A stretch of 64,000 bases of DNA, taken from Plasticicumulans acidivorans. Its GTDB lineage: Bacteria; Pseudomonadota; Gammaproteobacteria; Competibacterales; Competibacteraceae. The stretch covers positions 216,435-280,434 of the forward strand of contig NZ_QGTJ01000002.1 of NCBI RefSeq assembly GCF_003182095.1. Direction: 5' to 3'. Below, piece after piece: positions 43,723 through 54,111 of the stretch. The translations under genes were made by a program, and so were the position numbers. How positions within the stretch are numbered: the stretch's first letter is position 1; every line of letters begins with the position of its first letter. The notes under the pieces were generated by a model. The model saw only the letters and a program-made list of their open reading frames with translations, searched no databases and was not told the DNA's origin.

Positions 43723-44131
43723 ACAAACACGATGCACAACAACGCTATTAACGCGGACAGTCAAAAGCGGTTATGGCGAATGCTAGAAACAATACCGTTT
43801 AATTGGTCAAAACGCTCATGTTAACTAGCGATTTGAGGGAAAACAGCCTCATCTGTCGATCGCCAGAAACTCCGTGATGACAAATTAATTCCCATATCAT
43901 CTGTGAGACTTTCGCCCCCCATCGAACACAGTCTTGATGGTCACAAAAAAACACATCAAAAACATAAGCAACTAACCATGCTATGGCTTTTGATTGGAAA
44001 GCACTTTAAAACAATCTATCATCACAGCTGTTTTGAATAATTTTTTAAACAGATCAACACCTTACGCCAAGCACGAGACAGCCTCTTTAAAAACTCTTTA
44101 GCGTTCACAAAACATGGGGTATTGAAAGCCA
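43723..44131. other. AT-rich stretch without a recognised gene
   Basis: No gene is supported in these 409 bases. The sequence is AT-rich, with short stop-rich frames on both strands. It should contain the promoter of the PEP-CTERM gene at 44132, but no convincing -35/-10 pair stands out. Confidence 0.5.
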
Positions 44132-44839
44132 ATGCAAACCTCACTTTGGCACCGATGCACCGCTGTTATTATCAGCATGCTGATTACAGCTATTGCGAAT
44201 GCAGCCCCTGTACTTATTGCTTACGACTCGATCGATCCGACATCGATTGAGACCTTTGAAAGCTACCCATCAGGGCCCACTGACATTACAACCTTCAACG
44301 GCTTTTCATTTATCCCTTCCATACCATATGGGATTGCTGGCATCTGTCGTGGTTACTACTGCCCTTCTGCGGCCCTAATCGCTTCGATTGAAGTATTTGA
44401 ACCACCGAGCCCCGTCGTACGCCAGCTCACGGGATTTGCACCGGGTACGACCCAAGTTGGGCTTCTAGTCGATTCGTTCTGGAGACTGGCACATTTGTAT
44501 AGTCCGGCCGCCGGCTTTAAGCCGGACGCATTCATCATTACAGTCATTGGCAACTCCGGAACATCTGACTTTGCTCTAACACTTACTGAAAAAACATGGT
44601 TTGCCTTTGAAGATCAAACGGGCCTGCTTGAAATCTCTTTTGCCAACTATGGTTCACACACCAATGACTATCAATATTCCATGTGGAATTATCTATTCGA
44701 TGACATAATAACTTTTTCCCCTATTCCTGAACCCCCTTCAGCGTTCCTCGTGGCTTCGGGATTGATCGTCAGCGCATCTCTCCGCCGATACCGTCGACGC
44801 AATTACCGACGCAAACCATGCGTCGCTGTTTCCAGTTAG
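44132..44839 (+). CDS. PEP-CTERM sorting-domain protein
   Basis: The 235-residue protein has a signal peptide (TAVIISMLITAIANA-AP) and a C-terminal exosortase signal: IPEPPSAFLVASGLIVSASL followed by the basic cluster RRYRRRNYRRK. The core is beta-rich (FESYPSGPTDITTFNGFSFI; LEISFANYGSHTNDYQYSMW) and resembles lectin-like or adhesive PEP-CTERM proteins, without a recognised catalytic site. The tail continues ten residues past the usual basic end (PCVAVSS). No exosortase is in this window, so sorting depends on one elsewhere. Confidence 0.82.
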   Translation: MQTSLWHRCTAVIISMLITAIANAAPVLIAYDSIDPTSIETFESYPSGPTDITTFNGFSFIPSIPYGIAGICRGYYCPSAALIASIEVFEPPSPVVRQLTGFAPGTTQVGLLVDSFWRLAHLYSPAAGFKPDAFIITVIGNSGTSDFALTLTEKTWFAFEDQTGLLEISFANYGSHTNDYQYSMWNYLFDDIITFSPIPEPPSAFLVASGLIVSASLRRYRRRNYRRKPCVAVSS

Positions 44840-44999
44840 AGTCGGTTACGAATTACTGACGCCAACACGATAGGGGAAGACTTTGGATTTATCCTCACAA
44901 TTAATTTGCCATCGAAGACTCGCAATACGTCTTTGAGAGGAGGCTTGCAAACGATGGCGCACTCTCAGCACCGCCAGACTTCGAGCGTGCGCCATGCAC

Positions 45000-46148
45000 T
45001 CACAACGCGCTGTTCAAGATGTCGGTGACCACGGCCGGCGTGTAGAGCTCGGCGATGCCGAAGCCGCGGACGTTACTCTGTACTTTTTCGGCGATGGCCG
45101 GCAGGTCGGCGGCGCTGATCTGCAGCTGCGTCAGGCGCGTCGGGGTGCCGATCTTGTCGAACCAGTGCTCCAGTGCGGCGATGCCCTGCTCAGCGCTGTC
45201 GACACCGAACACCTGGCGAGCGAAGCGCTCGAACTGCGCCGGGTTGCGGCTGTGATACCACTTCATCCACGCCGGCATCACCACGGACAAACCGGCGCCG
45301 TGCGGCACGTTGAACAGCGCCGAAAGCGCATGCTCGATGGCGTGATTCGGATAGCTGAAGCCGGCGGCGCCGGAGAAGGTCAGGCCGTTCAGCGCGAGCG
45401 TCGCCGCCCAGGCGAATTCGGCACGGGCGTCGTAGTCGGCCGGGTCGGCCAGCAGCGCCTCGGTGGTTTCGATCACGGTGTTGAGCAGCGCTTCGACCAA
45501 TCGTGACAGCAGCTTCGGATGCACGCTCGCCGTGAAATAGGCCTCGATCAGATGGGCGATGACGTCGGCGGCGGAATACACCAGATAGTCGCGCGACACG
45601 CCGCGCATCAGCTGCGGATCGACGATCGAAACCTGCGGGAACAGGGCCGGCGCAGCGATGAAGAATTTCTCCTGCGTGTCTTCGTTGGTGACGACGGCGG
45701 AGCCGTTCATCTCGCTGCCGGTGGCGGCCAGCGTCAGGATGGTGAACAGCGGCAGCGCCGAGGCGATCGCGGCCTTGCCGAGAAACAGCTCCCAGACGTC
45801 GCCGTCGTAGTGCACACCGGCGGCGATCGCCTTGGCACTGTCGAGCACCGAACCGCCACCGACCGCGAGCACGGCATCGACCTGCTGCGCACGCGCCAGC
45901 GCAACGCCTTTGCGCACCGTCGAAATGTGCGGGTTGCTGACGATGCCGCCGAGTTCAACCCAGGCGATGCCCTGTTCGGCGAGCTTGCCGCTGACGGTGG
46001 CGAACAGTCCTTCGCGCTTGATGCGTTCGCTGCCGTAGCAGAGCAGCACTTTCCTGATGCCGCGCGCGGCGAGGATCTCGCCGATCAGCTGTTCCTTGCC
46101 GGTGCCGAATTCGACGCGGGTGGGATTGAAGTAAGTGAAGTTTTCCAT
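45000..46148 (-). CDS. iron-dependent alcohol dehydrogenase, YqhD/BdhA-like
   Basis: The start at 46148 (MENFTYFNPTRVEFGTGKEQ) gives 382 residues, the normal size. VLAVGGGSVLDSAKAIAAGV is the NAD(P) motif and TILTLAATGSEMNGSAVVTN the substrate region. Metal ligands lie in SAADVIAHLIEAYF and YPNHAIEHALSALFNVPHGA GLS. The YFNPTRVEFG start is characteristic of the BdhA/YqhD group, NADPH-dependent reducers of aldehydes. It is divergent from an AraC regulator, as yqhD is from yqhC in E. coli. Confidence 0.92.
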   Translation of the reverse strand: MENFTYFNPTRVEFGTGKEQLIGEILAARGIRKVLLCYGSERIKREGLFATVSGKLAEQGIAWVELGGIVSNPHISTVRKGVALARAQQVDAVLAVGGGSVLDSAKAIAAGVHYDGDVWELFLGKAAIASALPLFTILTLAATGSEMNGSAVVTNEDTQEKFFIAAPALFPQVSIVDPQLMRGVSRDYLVYSAADVIAHLIEAYFTASVHPKLLSRLVEALLNTVIETTEALLADPADYDARAEFAWAATLALNGLTFSGAAGFSYPNHAIEHALSALFNVPHGAGLSVVMPAWMKWYHSRNPAQFERFARQVFGVDSAEQGIAALEHWFDKIGTPTRLTQLQISAADLPAIAEKVQSNVRGFGIAELYTPAVVTDILNSAL

Positions 46149-46545
46149 GGGCTTATCCGATAGGGGCTGATGAGAACGCACGACTGCAGGCGGGCGCCGT
46201 GAGCAAAGCCGTGTCGATGACGAAACGGGGAGCCGCGGCGTTGAAAACGCCGCACCGGCAGTCCGAAAGCCGCGTATCCGCCGCGGCGGGATTGCCCGTC
46301 CTGTACATCGGCTGACTGCCCTCGCCTGCTGATCACGGTGAAACTGCCGGGAGGCGATCAGGGCTCGGCAGCGCGCGCCGGCGCGGCCGCCGGTGACCTT
46401 GAGCATTCTCCCGCTCACGGCCGCGAATCGATTGAACGATCCTGCCCAGTTCTTGCCCGATCCGCCGAACTTCAGCACAACGCCCCCTGCCCCACCGGCG
46501 GCCGCAGTACAGTGCGCGGGGCAGAATTCCGAGGTCCGCAGGCCA
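46149..46545. other. intergenic control region between divergent genes
   Basis: These 397 bases separate the alcohol dehydrogenase and the AraC-type gene and should hold both promoters. A short hairpin-forming repeat (CGGCGTTGAAAACGCCG, about 46237-46253) is visible. The AraC frame remains open upstream to 46393, so some of this may be coding if a farther start is used. No operator can be named. Confidence 0.4.
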
Positions 46546-47487
46546 GTGCACGACGATTCGAGTCAGGAGAGTCCGCGGATCGGCGCGCTGCACACGACGC
46601 TGGCCCGCCACATCGCACGCCGCTGTGAACACTCCGGGGAGTGGCCGACGCCGATCCCGGCACTGTCGTTCTTCCGCATGGAATGGCCGACACCGCCGTT
46701 CGTCTGTCTGGTGGAGCCGAGCGTCGTGCTCGTCGTCCAGGGGAAGAAGCAGATGCTGATGGGCGGCGCGAGCTACGCCTACGACACCCGCCGCTTTCTG
46801 ATCACCTCACTGGACCTCCCGGCCAGCTCGCAGGTGATCGAAGCCAGCCCGGAGCAGCCCTGTCTGGGGCTGGTGCTGAAGCTCGACCTGCGGATGATGG
46901 CGGAGCTGATCGCGCAGGACGGCCTGCCGCCGCCACACGAACGCACCGCTCAGAGCATGGGGCTGGGCACGATCACCCCACGGCTGCTGGAGCCGTTCAC
47001 GCGCCTGCTGGCGCTGCTCGATGAGTCCGATGCCATCGCCGTGCTCGCGCCGCTGATCCAGCGCGAGATCCACTACCGCCTGCTGCTGAGCGATCAGGCG
47101 GCCCGCCTGTGGCAGATCGCCGCGGTGGGCAGCCAGGGCTATCGCATCGCCCGGGTCATCGACTGGCTGAAGGTGAATTACGCGGCACCGCTGCGCATCG
47201 ACGAACTCGCTGCCCGCGTGCAGATGAGCCGTTCCAGCCTCCACCATTACTTCCGCCAGCTCACCGCCATGAGTCCGCTGCAGTACCAGAAGTGGCTGCG
47301 CCTGAACGAGGCGCGGCGCCTGATGCTCAGCGAAGACCTGGACGCCGCCAGCGCCGCCTTCCAGGTCGGCTACGAAAGCCCATCGCAATTCAGCCGTGAA
47401 TACAGCCGCCTGTTCGGCGCACCGCCCAGGCGTGATGTCGCCGGCCTGCGCCGCGAAGCAGAGCACGTACCCGCCGCCCGCAAGTGA
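46546..47487 (+). CDS. AraC-family transcription regulator (YqhC-like)
   Basis: From GTG 46546 (VHDDSSQESPRIGALHTTLA) the protein has 313 residues; a GTG at 46393 would add 51 Pro/Ala-rich residues and is less likely. The N-terminal AraC_N-type sensor (FVCLVEPSVVLVVQGKKQML) precedes two helix-turn-helix motifs: APLRIDELAARVQMSRSSLH HYFRQL and DAASAAFQVGYESPSQFSRE YSRLFG. Location opposite a YqhD-like gene suggests it activates that gene in response to aldehydes. Confidence 0.88.
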   Translation: MHDDSSQESPRIGALHTTLARHIARRCEHSGEWPTPIPALSFFRMEWPTPPFVCLVEPSVVLVVQGKKQMLMGGASYAYDTRRFLITSLDLPASSQVIEASPEQPCLGLVLKLDLRMMAELIAQDGLPPPHERTAQSMGLGTITPRLLEPFTRLLALLDESDAIAVLAPLIQREIHYRLLLSDQAARLWQIAAVGSQGYRIARVIDWLKVNYAAPLRIDELAARVQMSRSSLHHYFRQLTAMSPLQYQKWLRLNEARRLMLSEDLDAASAAFQVGYESPSQFSREYSRLFGAPPRRDVAGLRREAEHVPAARK

Positions 47488-47940
47488 GCCGCAGCCGCTC
47501 CGCGGCAATGCCCATTGCTCCAGCCCGGCACCGGCGACGCGCGGCCCCGCATCAGACAAAACCTGGCGCCCGCTGCTCAGAGCTCCCACGCCCTGTCCCC
47601 GTCAAAAGATCCGCGACGGATCTGTGCGGCCCCGTTTGCGTGGGCGTCGCAATCCCGAGAGCGCCTGCTCCCGATCGCGCCGCGCGGGCGGCAGGCGGAT
47701 AAAAAAGTTCATCTGACAATCAATTGCTGCAGAGCAACAAATTTAATGCTGCACGGTCATAACGTGCACTTCACAGCTGGGGTTTACTGAAAAAAACCTT
47801 TGCGAAAACCCTTCCCATGCAACCATGCCGCAGTGCAACATGACGCTAATCAGGTCAGTCCAGCGCTGCTGCAGGGCGCGGTGGAATGCCAACAAGCTAT
47901 TGAAAACTTTACCGGTCCCAACAGGGACACGGAGGCCGTT
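47488..47940. other. intergenic region before MarR gene
   Basis: No gene is supported in these 453 bases. The first 200 bases are GC-rich and without features; the part from about 47700 is AT-richer and probably carries the MarR promoter. TTGCT (47724-47728) and AGCAA (47733-47737), with flanking AATTG/CAAATT, form a small palindrome that could be a MarR-type operator. Confidence 0.4.
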
Positions 47941-48417
47941 ATGTCTGCAGAGCGCATCGCGCCACTTGAACTCGAGCGCTTCCTGCCTCACCGGGTCAAC
48001 GTCATCGCCGAGCTGATGAGTCGCACGCTGGGGGCGATCTATCGTCATCACTTCGGCATCAGCGTGCCGGAATGGCGGGTGCTGGCAGCACTCGCCTACG
48101 GTGCACCGCTGTCTGCCAGCGAAGTCGGCCTGCGCACGCACATGGAAAAAGCGCGCGTCAGCCGCACGCTGTCACGCCTGCAGGACGCCGGCCTGATTCG
48201 CCGCGAGGTCGATCCGCGTGACAACCGCGTAGCGGTGCTGGATCTGTCGCGCGACGGACGTGAGCTGTTCTCGCAACTCTCGGCGATGGCGATCGACTGG
48301 GAAGCCGATCTGCTCGCCGGCATGGGTGATGACGACCGCGAACACCTGACCAAGCTGCTCGGCCGCCTGCACGCGCGCATCGACGAGCTGCGTGCCAGCT
48401 CATCGAAGCTGTGCTGA
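47941..48417 (+). CDS. MarR-family transcription regulator
   Basis: The 158-residue protein has the winged-helix pattern ISVPEWRVLAALAYGAPLSA SEVGLRTHMEKARVSRTLSR LQDAGLIRREVDPRDNRVAV LDLSRDG, in which the wing (DPRDNR) is intact. N- and C-terminal helices would form the dimer interface. No target gene is obvious: it is flanked by an AraC gene and the convergent hemF, so it may control itself or distant genes. Confidence 0.9.
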   Translation: MSAERIAPLELERFLPHRVNVIAELMSRTLGAIYRHHFGISVPEWRVLAALAYGAPLSASEVGLRTHMEKARVSRTLSRLQDAGLIRREVDPRDNRVAVLDLSRDGRELFSQLSAMAIDWEADLLAGMGDDDREHLTKLLGRLHARIDELRASSSKLC

Positions 48418-48427
48418 ACGGCGCGCC

Positions 48428-49949
<1,522 letters not shown>

Positions 49950-49991
49950 GCTCGGCGGCTATGGCAGCGGCGGCGGTCGCCGCCGGCGGGT

Positions 49992-52394
49992 TCAATCGGC
50001 CTTGGCGCTGGATTTCGGCGCTTTTGCGGCCTTCGGGGTCTTGGCTTCCTTGGCCGCTTTCGGTTCTTTGACCGCTGCACTGCGGCCGCGGGCACCGGCT
50101 TTTTTCTCCGGCGCCGCCGCCAGCAGTTCGAGGCACTCGGCGAGTGTCAGGGCAGCCGGCTCGCGATCCTTGGGGATCTTCGCGTTCTTCTTGCCATCGG
50201 TGATGTACGGACCGTAGCGGCCGTTGAGCACCTGCACCGGGCTGTCGTCGAACACGCGGATGTACTTGTTCGCCTCGGCTTCCTTGTGCGCGGCGATCAG
50301 CTCCAGCGCGCGCTCGCGGGTCAGCGTGTAAGGGTCGTCGTCACCCTTGAGCGAGCAGTACTTCTTGCCGTACTGCACGTAGGGGCCGAAGCGGCCGACG
50401 TTGGTGCGGATCGCTTCGCCCTCGGCGGTTTCCCCGAGCGAGCGCGGCAGCTGGAACAGGTCGAGTGCCTCATCCAGCGTGATCGTGTCCATGCGCTGCT
50501 CGGCGCGCAGGCTGGCGAATTTCGGCTTGTCGGCGTCGTCCTTGGTGCCGATCTGCACGAACGGCCCGAAACGGCCGATGCGCACCGACACCGGCTTGCC
50601 GGACTGCGGATCGATGCCGAGCTCGCGCGCCTGGGCGACCTCCTCGCGCGACACGGAGGTTTCCTTGTCCGTGACCAGCGAGCTGAACGGCCCCCAGAAC
50701 TCGTGCATCAGCGGCACCCAGTCCTTTTCGCCGCGGGAGACTTCGTCGAGCTCGTCTTCGAGCTGCGCGGTGAAGTCATAGTCGACGTAGCGGGTGAAGT
50801 GCTGGGTGAGGAAGCGGTTGACGATGCGGCCGACGTCGGTCGGCACGAAGCGGCGGTTTTCGATCACCGCATATTCGCGCGCCTGCAGCGTCGAGATGAT
50901 CGCCGCATAGGTCGACGGCCGGCCGATGCCGTATTCCTCCAGCGCCTTGACCAGACTCGCCTCGCTGTAGCGCGGCGGCGGCTCGGTGAAGTGCTGATCG
51001 GCGCTGATGTCGCGCAGTTCGATGCGGTCACCGACCGCCAGCGGCGGCAGCACGCGGCTGCTGTCCTCGTCGTCGGCGTCCTTGGCCTTGGCGTCGTCGA
51101 CGCCTTCCTCGTAGACCATCAGGAAGCCGGGATCGGCGATCGTCGAGCCGCTGGCGCGGAAGGTGTTGCCGGTGCCGCAGGCGAGATCGACAGCGACGGT
51201 GTCGAGCGTCGCCGGGATCATCTGGCAGGCCACGGTGCGCTTCCAGATCAGCTCGTAGAGCTTGAACTGCTCGGCGCTGAGGTGGCCGCGCACCTGCTCG
51301 GGCTCGATCACCGCAGAAGTCGGGCGGATCGCCTCGTGGGCCTCCTGCGCGTTCTTCGCTTTGGTCTTGTAGACGCGCGGCTCGTCGGGAACGTTGTGCG
51401 CGCCGTACTTGCGGCTGATCAGCTCGCGGATCTCGGTGAGAGCCTCGGCAGCGAGGTTGACCGAGTCGGTACGCATGTAGGTGATCAGACCGACGTTGCC
51501 CGAGCCGATGTCGACGCCTTCATACAACGCCTGCGCCGTGCGCATTGTGCGGTTGGCGGAAAAGCCGAGCTTGCGCGAGGCTTCCTGCTGCAGGGTCGAG
51601 GTGGTGAACGGCGCCGCCGGATTGCGCTTGCGCTGCTTCTTGTCGACCTTGGTGACACTGAGCGTGCCCTGGGCGGCAGCGAGCAGGCTGCTGCGCACCG
51701 CGGCCGCACGCTCACCGTCGCTGATGCTGAACTGCGTGAGTTTTTCGCCGGCGAATTCGATCAGCTTGGCGCCGAAGGCCTGCTGCTTGAAGCAGGCGGC
51801 ACCGATGCTCCAGTACTCGCGCGGCTCGAAGCGTTCGATTTCTTCTTCACGCTCGACGATCAGGCGCAGCGCCGGCGACTGCACGCGGCCGGCAGACAGA
51901 CCGCGGCGGATCTTCTTCCACAGCAGCGGCGAGAGATTGAAGCCGACCAGGTAATCGAGCGCGCGGCGCGCCTGCTGGGCGTTGACCAGGTCCATTTCCA
52001 GGTCGCGCGGATGGCTGATCGCTTCCTGGATCGCGCGCTTGGTGATTTCGTGGAACACCACACGCTTGACCGGCTTGCCGTCGAGCAGCTCGCGCTCGCG
52101 CAGCAGCTCGTAGAGGTGCCAGCTGATCGCCTCGCCTTCGCGGTCAGGGTCGGTCGCCAGAAACAGCGCGTCGGCCTTGGCCAGCGCCTTGGCTATCGCG
52201 TCGACATGCTTCTGGTTGCGTTCGATGACTTCGTACTTCATCGCGAAGTCGTGACGCGGATCGACCGCTCCCTCCTTGGGGACCAGATCGCGCACATGGC
52301 CATAGGAGGCCAGCACCTCGAACTCCTTGCCGAGGTATTTCTTGATCGTCTTGGCCTTGGCCGGCGATTCCACGATGACCAGGTTCTTGCTCAT
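49992..52394 (-). CDS. topA: DNA topoisomerase I
   Basis: The start at 52394 (MSKNLVIVESPAKAKTIKKY) gives 800 residues. The Toprim part (VESPAKAKT; FLATDPDREGEAISWHLYEL) and the catalytic tyrosine motif VGLITYMRTDSVNLA are intact. After the core, three C-terminal repeats (VRIGRFGPFVQIG, VGRFGPYVQYG, LNGRYGPYITDG) replace the four-cysteine zinc ribbons of E. coli TopA, and a basic Ala/Lys-rich tail ends the protein. It relaxes negative supercoils. Confidence 0.96.
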   Translation of the reverse strand: MSKNLVIVESPAKAKTIKKYLGKEFEVLASYGHVRDLVPKEGAVDPRHDFAMKYEVIERNQKHVDAIAKALAKADALFLATDPDREGEAISWHLYELLRERELLDGKPVKRVVFHEITKRAIQEAISHPRDLEMDLVNAQQARRALDYLVGFNLSPLLWKKIRRGLSAGRVQSPALRLIVEREEEIERFEPREYWSIGAACFKQQAFGAKLIEFAGEKLTQFSISDGERAAAVRSSLLAAAQGTLSVTKVDKKQRKRNPAAPFTTSTLQQEASRKLGFSANRTMRTAQALYEGVDIGSGNVGLITYMRTDSVNLAAEALTEIRELISRKYGAHNVPDEPRVYKTKAKNAQEAHEAIRPTSAVIEPEQVRGHLSAEQFKLYELIWKRTVACQMIPATLDTVAVDLACGTGNTFRASGSTIADPGFLMVYEEGVDDAKAKDADDEDSSRVLPPLAVGDRIELRDISADQHFTEPPPRYSEASLVKALEEYGIGRPSTYAAIISTLQAREYAVIENRRFVPTDVGRIVNRFLTQHFTRYVDYDFTAQLEDELDEVSRGEKDWVPLMHEFWGPFSSLVTDKETSVSREEVAQARELGIDPQSGKPVSVRIGRFGPFVQIGTKDDADKPKFASLRAEQRMDTITLDEALDLFQLPRSLGETAEGEAIRTNVGRFGPYVQYGKKYCSLKGDDDPYTLTRERALELIAAHKEAEANKYIRVFDDSPVQVLNGRYGPYITDGKKNAKIPKDREPAALTLAECLELLAAAPEKKAGARGRSAAVKEPKAAKEAKTPKAAKAPKSSAKAD

Positions 52395-52484
52395 GCTCGC
52401 TTCACTGCTGCGCTCAGGCGAAGTGCAGAGGCCGCGCACGCCGTAGCGGGCCAACGTGCCGTGGGCGGGAAAATGGGGGCAATG

Positions 52485-52961
52485 CTAGTGGAGATAGCCG
52501 GTGACGTCATCGAACAGGAGATCTTCGACCGCCGCGTAGGCGTCTTCCTGTCCGGGCTGATGAAACAGCACCATCATGATCAGCCACTTCAGCTGCGTGC
52601 TGTCGATCTCGTCGGTATCGAGCGCCATCACGCGGTCCATCACCAGCTCGCGGGTCATCGGCGACAACACGCCGACCTGCTCAAGCTGCATCAGCAGACC
52701 ACGGCATTCGACATCGAGCCGCACGCACTCTTCCGCGGTGAAAATACGGAAGGAGCGGTCGGTATTGACCGGTGCCGCTGGGTCCTGCTGGCGCTCGACG
52801 AGGCTGTCGAGCCACTCGAAGGCCTGTTTGACTTCACGGGTGGCGAAACCAGCCTCGATCAACTCGCTGCGCATGGACTCGCGATCGGAGTCGGCATCGA
52901 TGTCCTCGCTGATGAAGTTCTGGAACAGGTACATGAGTACGTCCAGGACATTCTCTTTCAT
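52485..52961 (-). CDS. smg: Smg protein (DUF494)
   Basis: From ATG 52961 (MKENVLDVLMYLFQNFISED) the protein has 158 residues; a GTG six bases earlier is possible, but AGGTGG fits the ATG. AFEWLDSLVERQ, FTAEECVRLDVECRGLLMQL EQVGVLSP and REMVMDRVMAL-like VMDRVMALDTDEIDSTQLKW are DUF494 marks. The function is not known. It lies between dprA (12 bases upstream) and topA, as in other gammaproteobacteria. Confidence 0.93.
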   Translation of the reverse strand: MKENVLDVLMYLFQNFISEDIDADSDRESMRSELIEAGFATREVKQAFEWLDSLVERQQDPAAPVNTDRSFRIFTAEECVRLDVECRGLLMQLEQVGVLSPMTRELVMDRVMALDTDEIDSTQLKWLIMMVLFHQPGQEDAYAAVEDLLFDDVTGYLH

Positions 52962-52973
52962 CTCCACCTCGCA

Positions 52974-54098
52974 TCAGACAAGCCGGACGAACAGGCCGCC
53001 GGGGGCGGAGGATACGTATCCGTCCAGCTCAAGGATCAGCAGCATGGATGAAACCACCTCGGCCGTCAATCCGCTGCGCTGGACCAGAAGGTCCACCGAA
53101 GACGGATCATTTCCCATTGAATCCAGCAGGTTACGATAGTCATCGTCAAGCTGCCCGGGCGTTGGCAGCGACGCCGCCGCAGCCTCGACCGCCGGGGCCG
53201 GCAGCGGCGTACGGAGTGCGGCATGCAGGTGCGGGGCAAGCTCGCCGAGGATCTCATCGGCAGTTTCGACCAGCTTCGCCCCCTCGCGAATCAGCGCATG
53301 GCAGCCGCGTGTCAGCGGGTTGTGGATCGAACCCGGCAGAGCGAACACTTCGCGCCCCTGCTCCGCCGCCAGCCGCGCCGTGATCAGCGAACCGCTCTGC
53401 AACGCCGCCTCGACCACCAGCACGCCGAGCGAAAGGCCGGCGATGATGCGGTTGCGCCGCGGAAAATTCTCCGCCAGCGGCGGCATCCCCAGCGGAAACT
53501 CGCTGATCAGCGCACCTTGGGCATCGGCAATCGCATGTGCGAGATCCCGATGGCGCGCCGGGTAGACTCGGTCCAGCCCGGTACCGAGCACTGCCAGCGT
53601 GCGTCCGCCCGCCGCCAGCGCCCCGGCATGCGCCGCGCCATCGACGCCGAGTGCCAGCCCGCTGGTGATCGCCAGGCCGTGTGCGGCCAGGCCGCCGGCA
53701 AAGGCATGGGCATCGTCGCGACCGCTGCGGGTCGGCCGCCGCGTGCCGACGATGGCCAGCTGCGGATCACTGAGCAGGCCGATGTCACCGTGCACCCACA
53801 GCAGTGGCGGCGGATCGGCGATCGCGGCCAGCTGCGGCGGATAACCCGCGGCGCCCAGACACAACAGATGATTGCCGGGACGCTGCGCCCAGGCGAGATC
53901 GGCCTCGATGCCGGCCGGATCCGCCGCGGCAAGCACCGCGCAGCCGGCCTCCGGCACGCCGGCGCCCCGCCAGGCCTCGCGCCCCGCCGCCAGTGCCGCG
54001 GCAGCCGATCCATGGCGGGCGAGCAGTGCGCCGAAGCGTGCCGGACCGACCCCCGGCGCACGCGCCAGCAGCAGGCTCGCAGTCAGTGCGTCCATCAT
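52974..54098 (-). CDS. dprA: DNA processing protein DprA
   Basis: The 374-residue protein has the Rossmann-like DprA core: AIVGTRRPTRSGRDDAHAFA, SGLALGVDGAAHAGALAAGG, SEFPLGMPPLAENFPRRNRI IAGLS and GSLITARLAAEQGREVFALP GSI. A winged-helix-like C-terminal region follows (SVDLLVQRSGLTAEVVSSML LILELDG). DprA loads RecA on incoming single-stranded DNA, so the organism may be transformable. The start is ATG 54098 or 54095. Confidence 0.95.
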   Translation of the reverse strand: MMDALTASLLLARAPGVGPARFGALLARHGSAAAALAAGREAWRGAGVPEAGCAVLAAADPAGIEADLAWAQRPGNHLLCLGAAGYPPQLAAIADPPPLLWVHGDIGLLSDPQLAIVGTRRPTRSGRDDAHAFAGGLAAHGLAITSGLALGVDGAAHAGALAAGGRTLAVLGTGLDRVYPARHRDLAHAIADAQGALISEFPLGMPPLAENFPRRNRIIAGLSLGVLVVEAALQSGSLITARLAAEQGREVFALPGSIHNPLTRGCHALIREGAKLVETADEILGELAPHLHAALRTPLPAPAVEAAAASLPTPGQLDDDYRNLLDSMGNDPSSVDLLVQRSGLTAEVVSSMLLILELDGYVSSAPGGLFVRLV

Positions 54099-54111
54099 CC
54101 GGCCAGGCCGA

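Noticed and set aside
39180..44130. Integron cassette array (attC sites) in the AT-rich island
   Set aside because: No paired GTTRRRY/RYYYAAC core sites were found between the genes.
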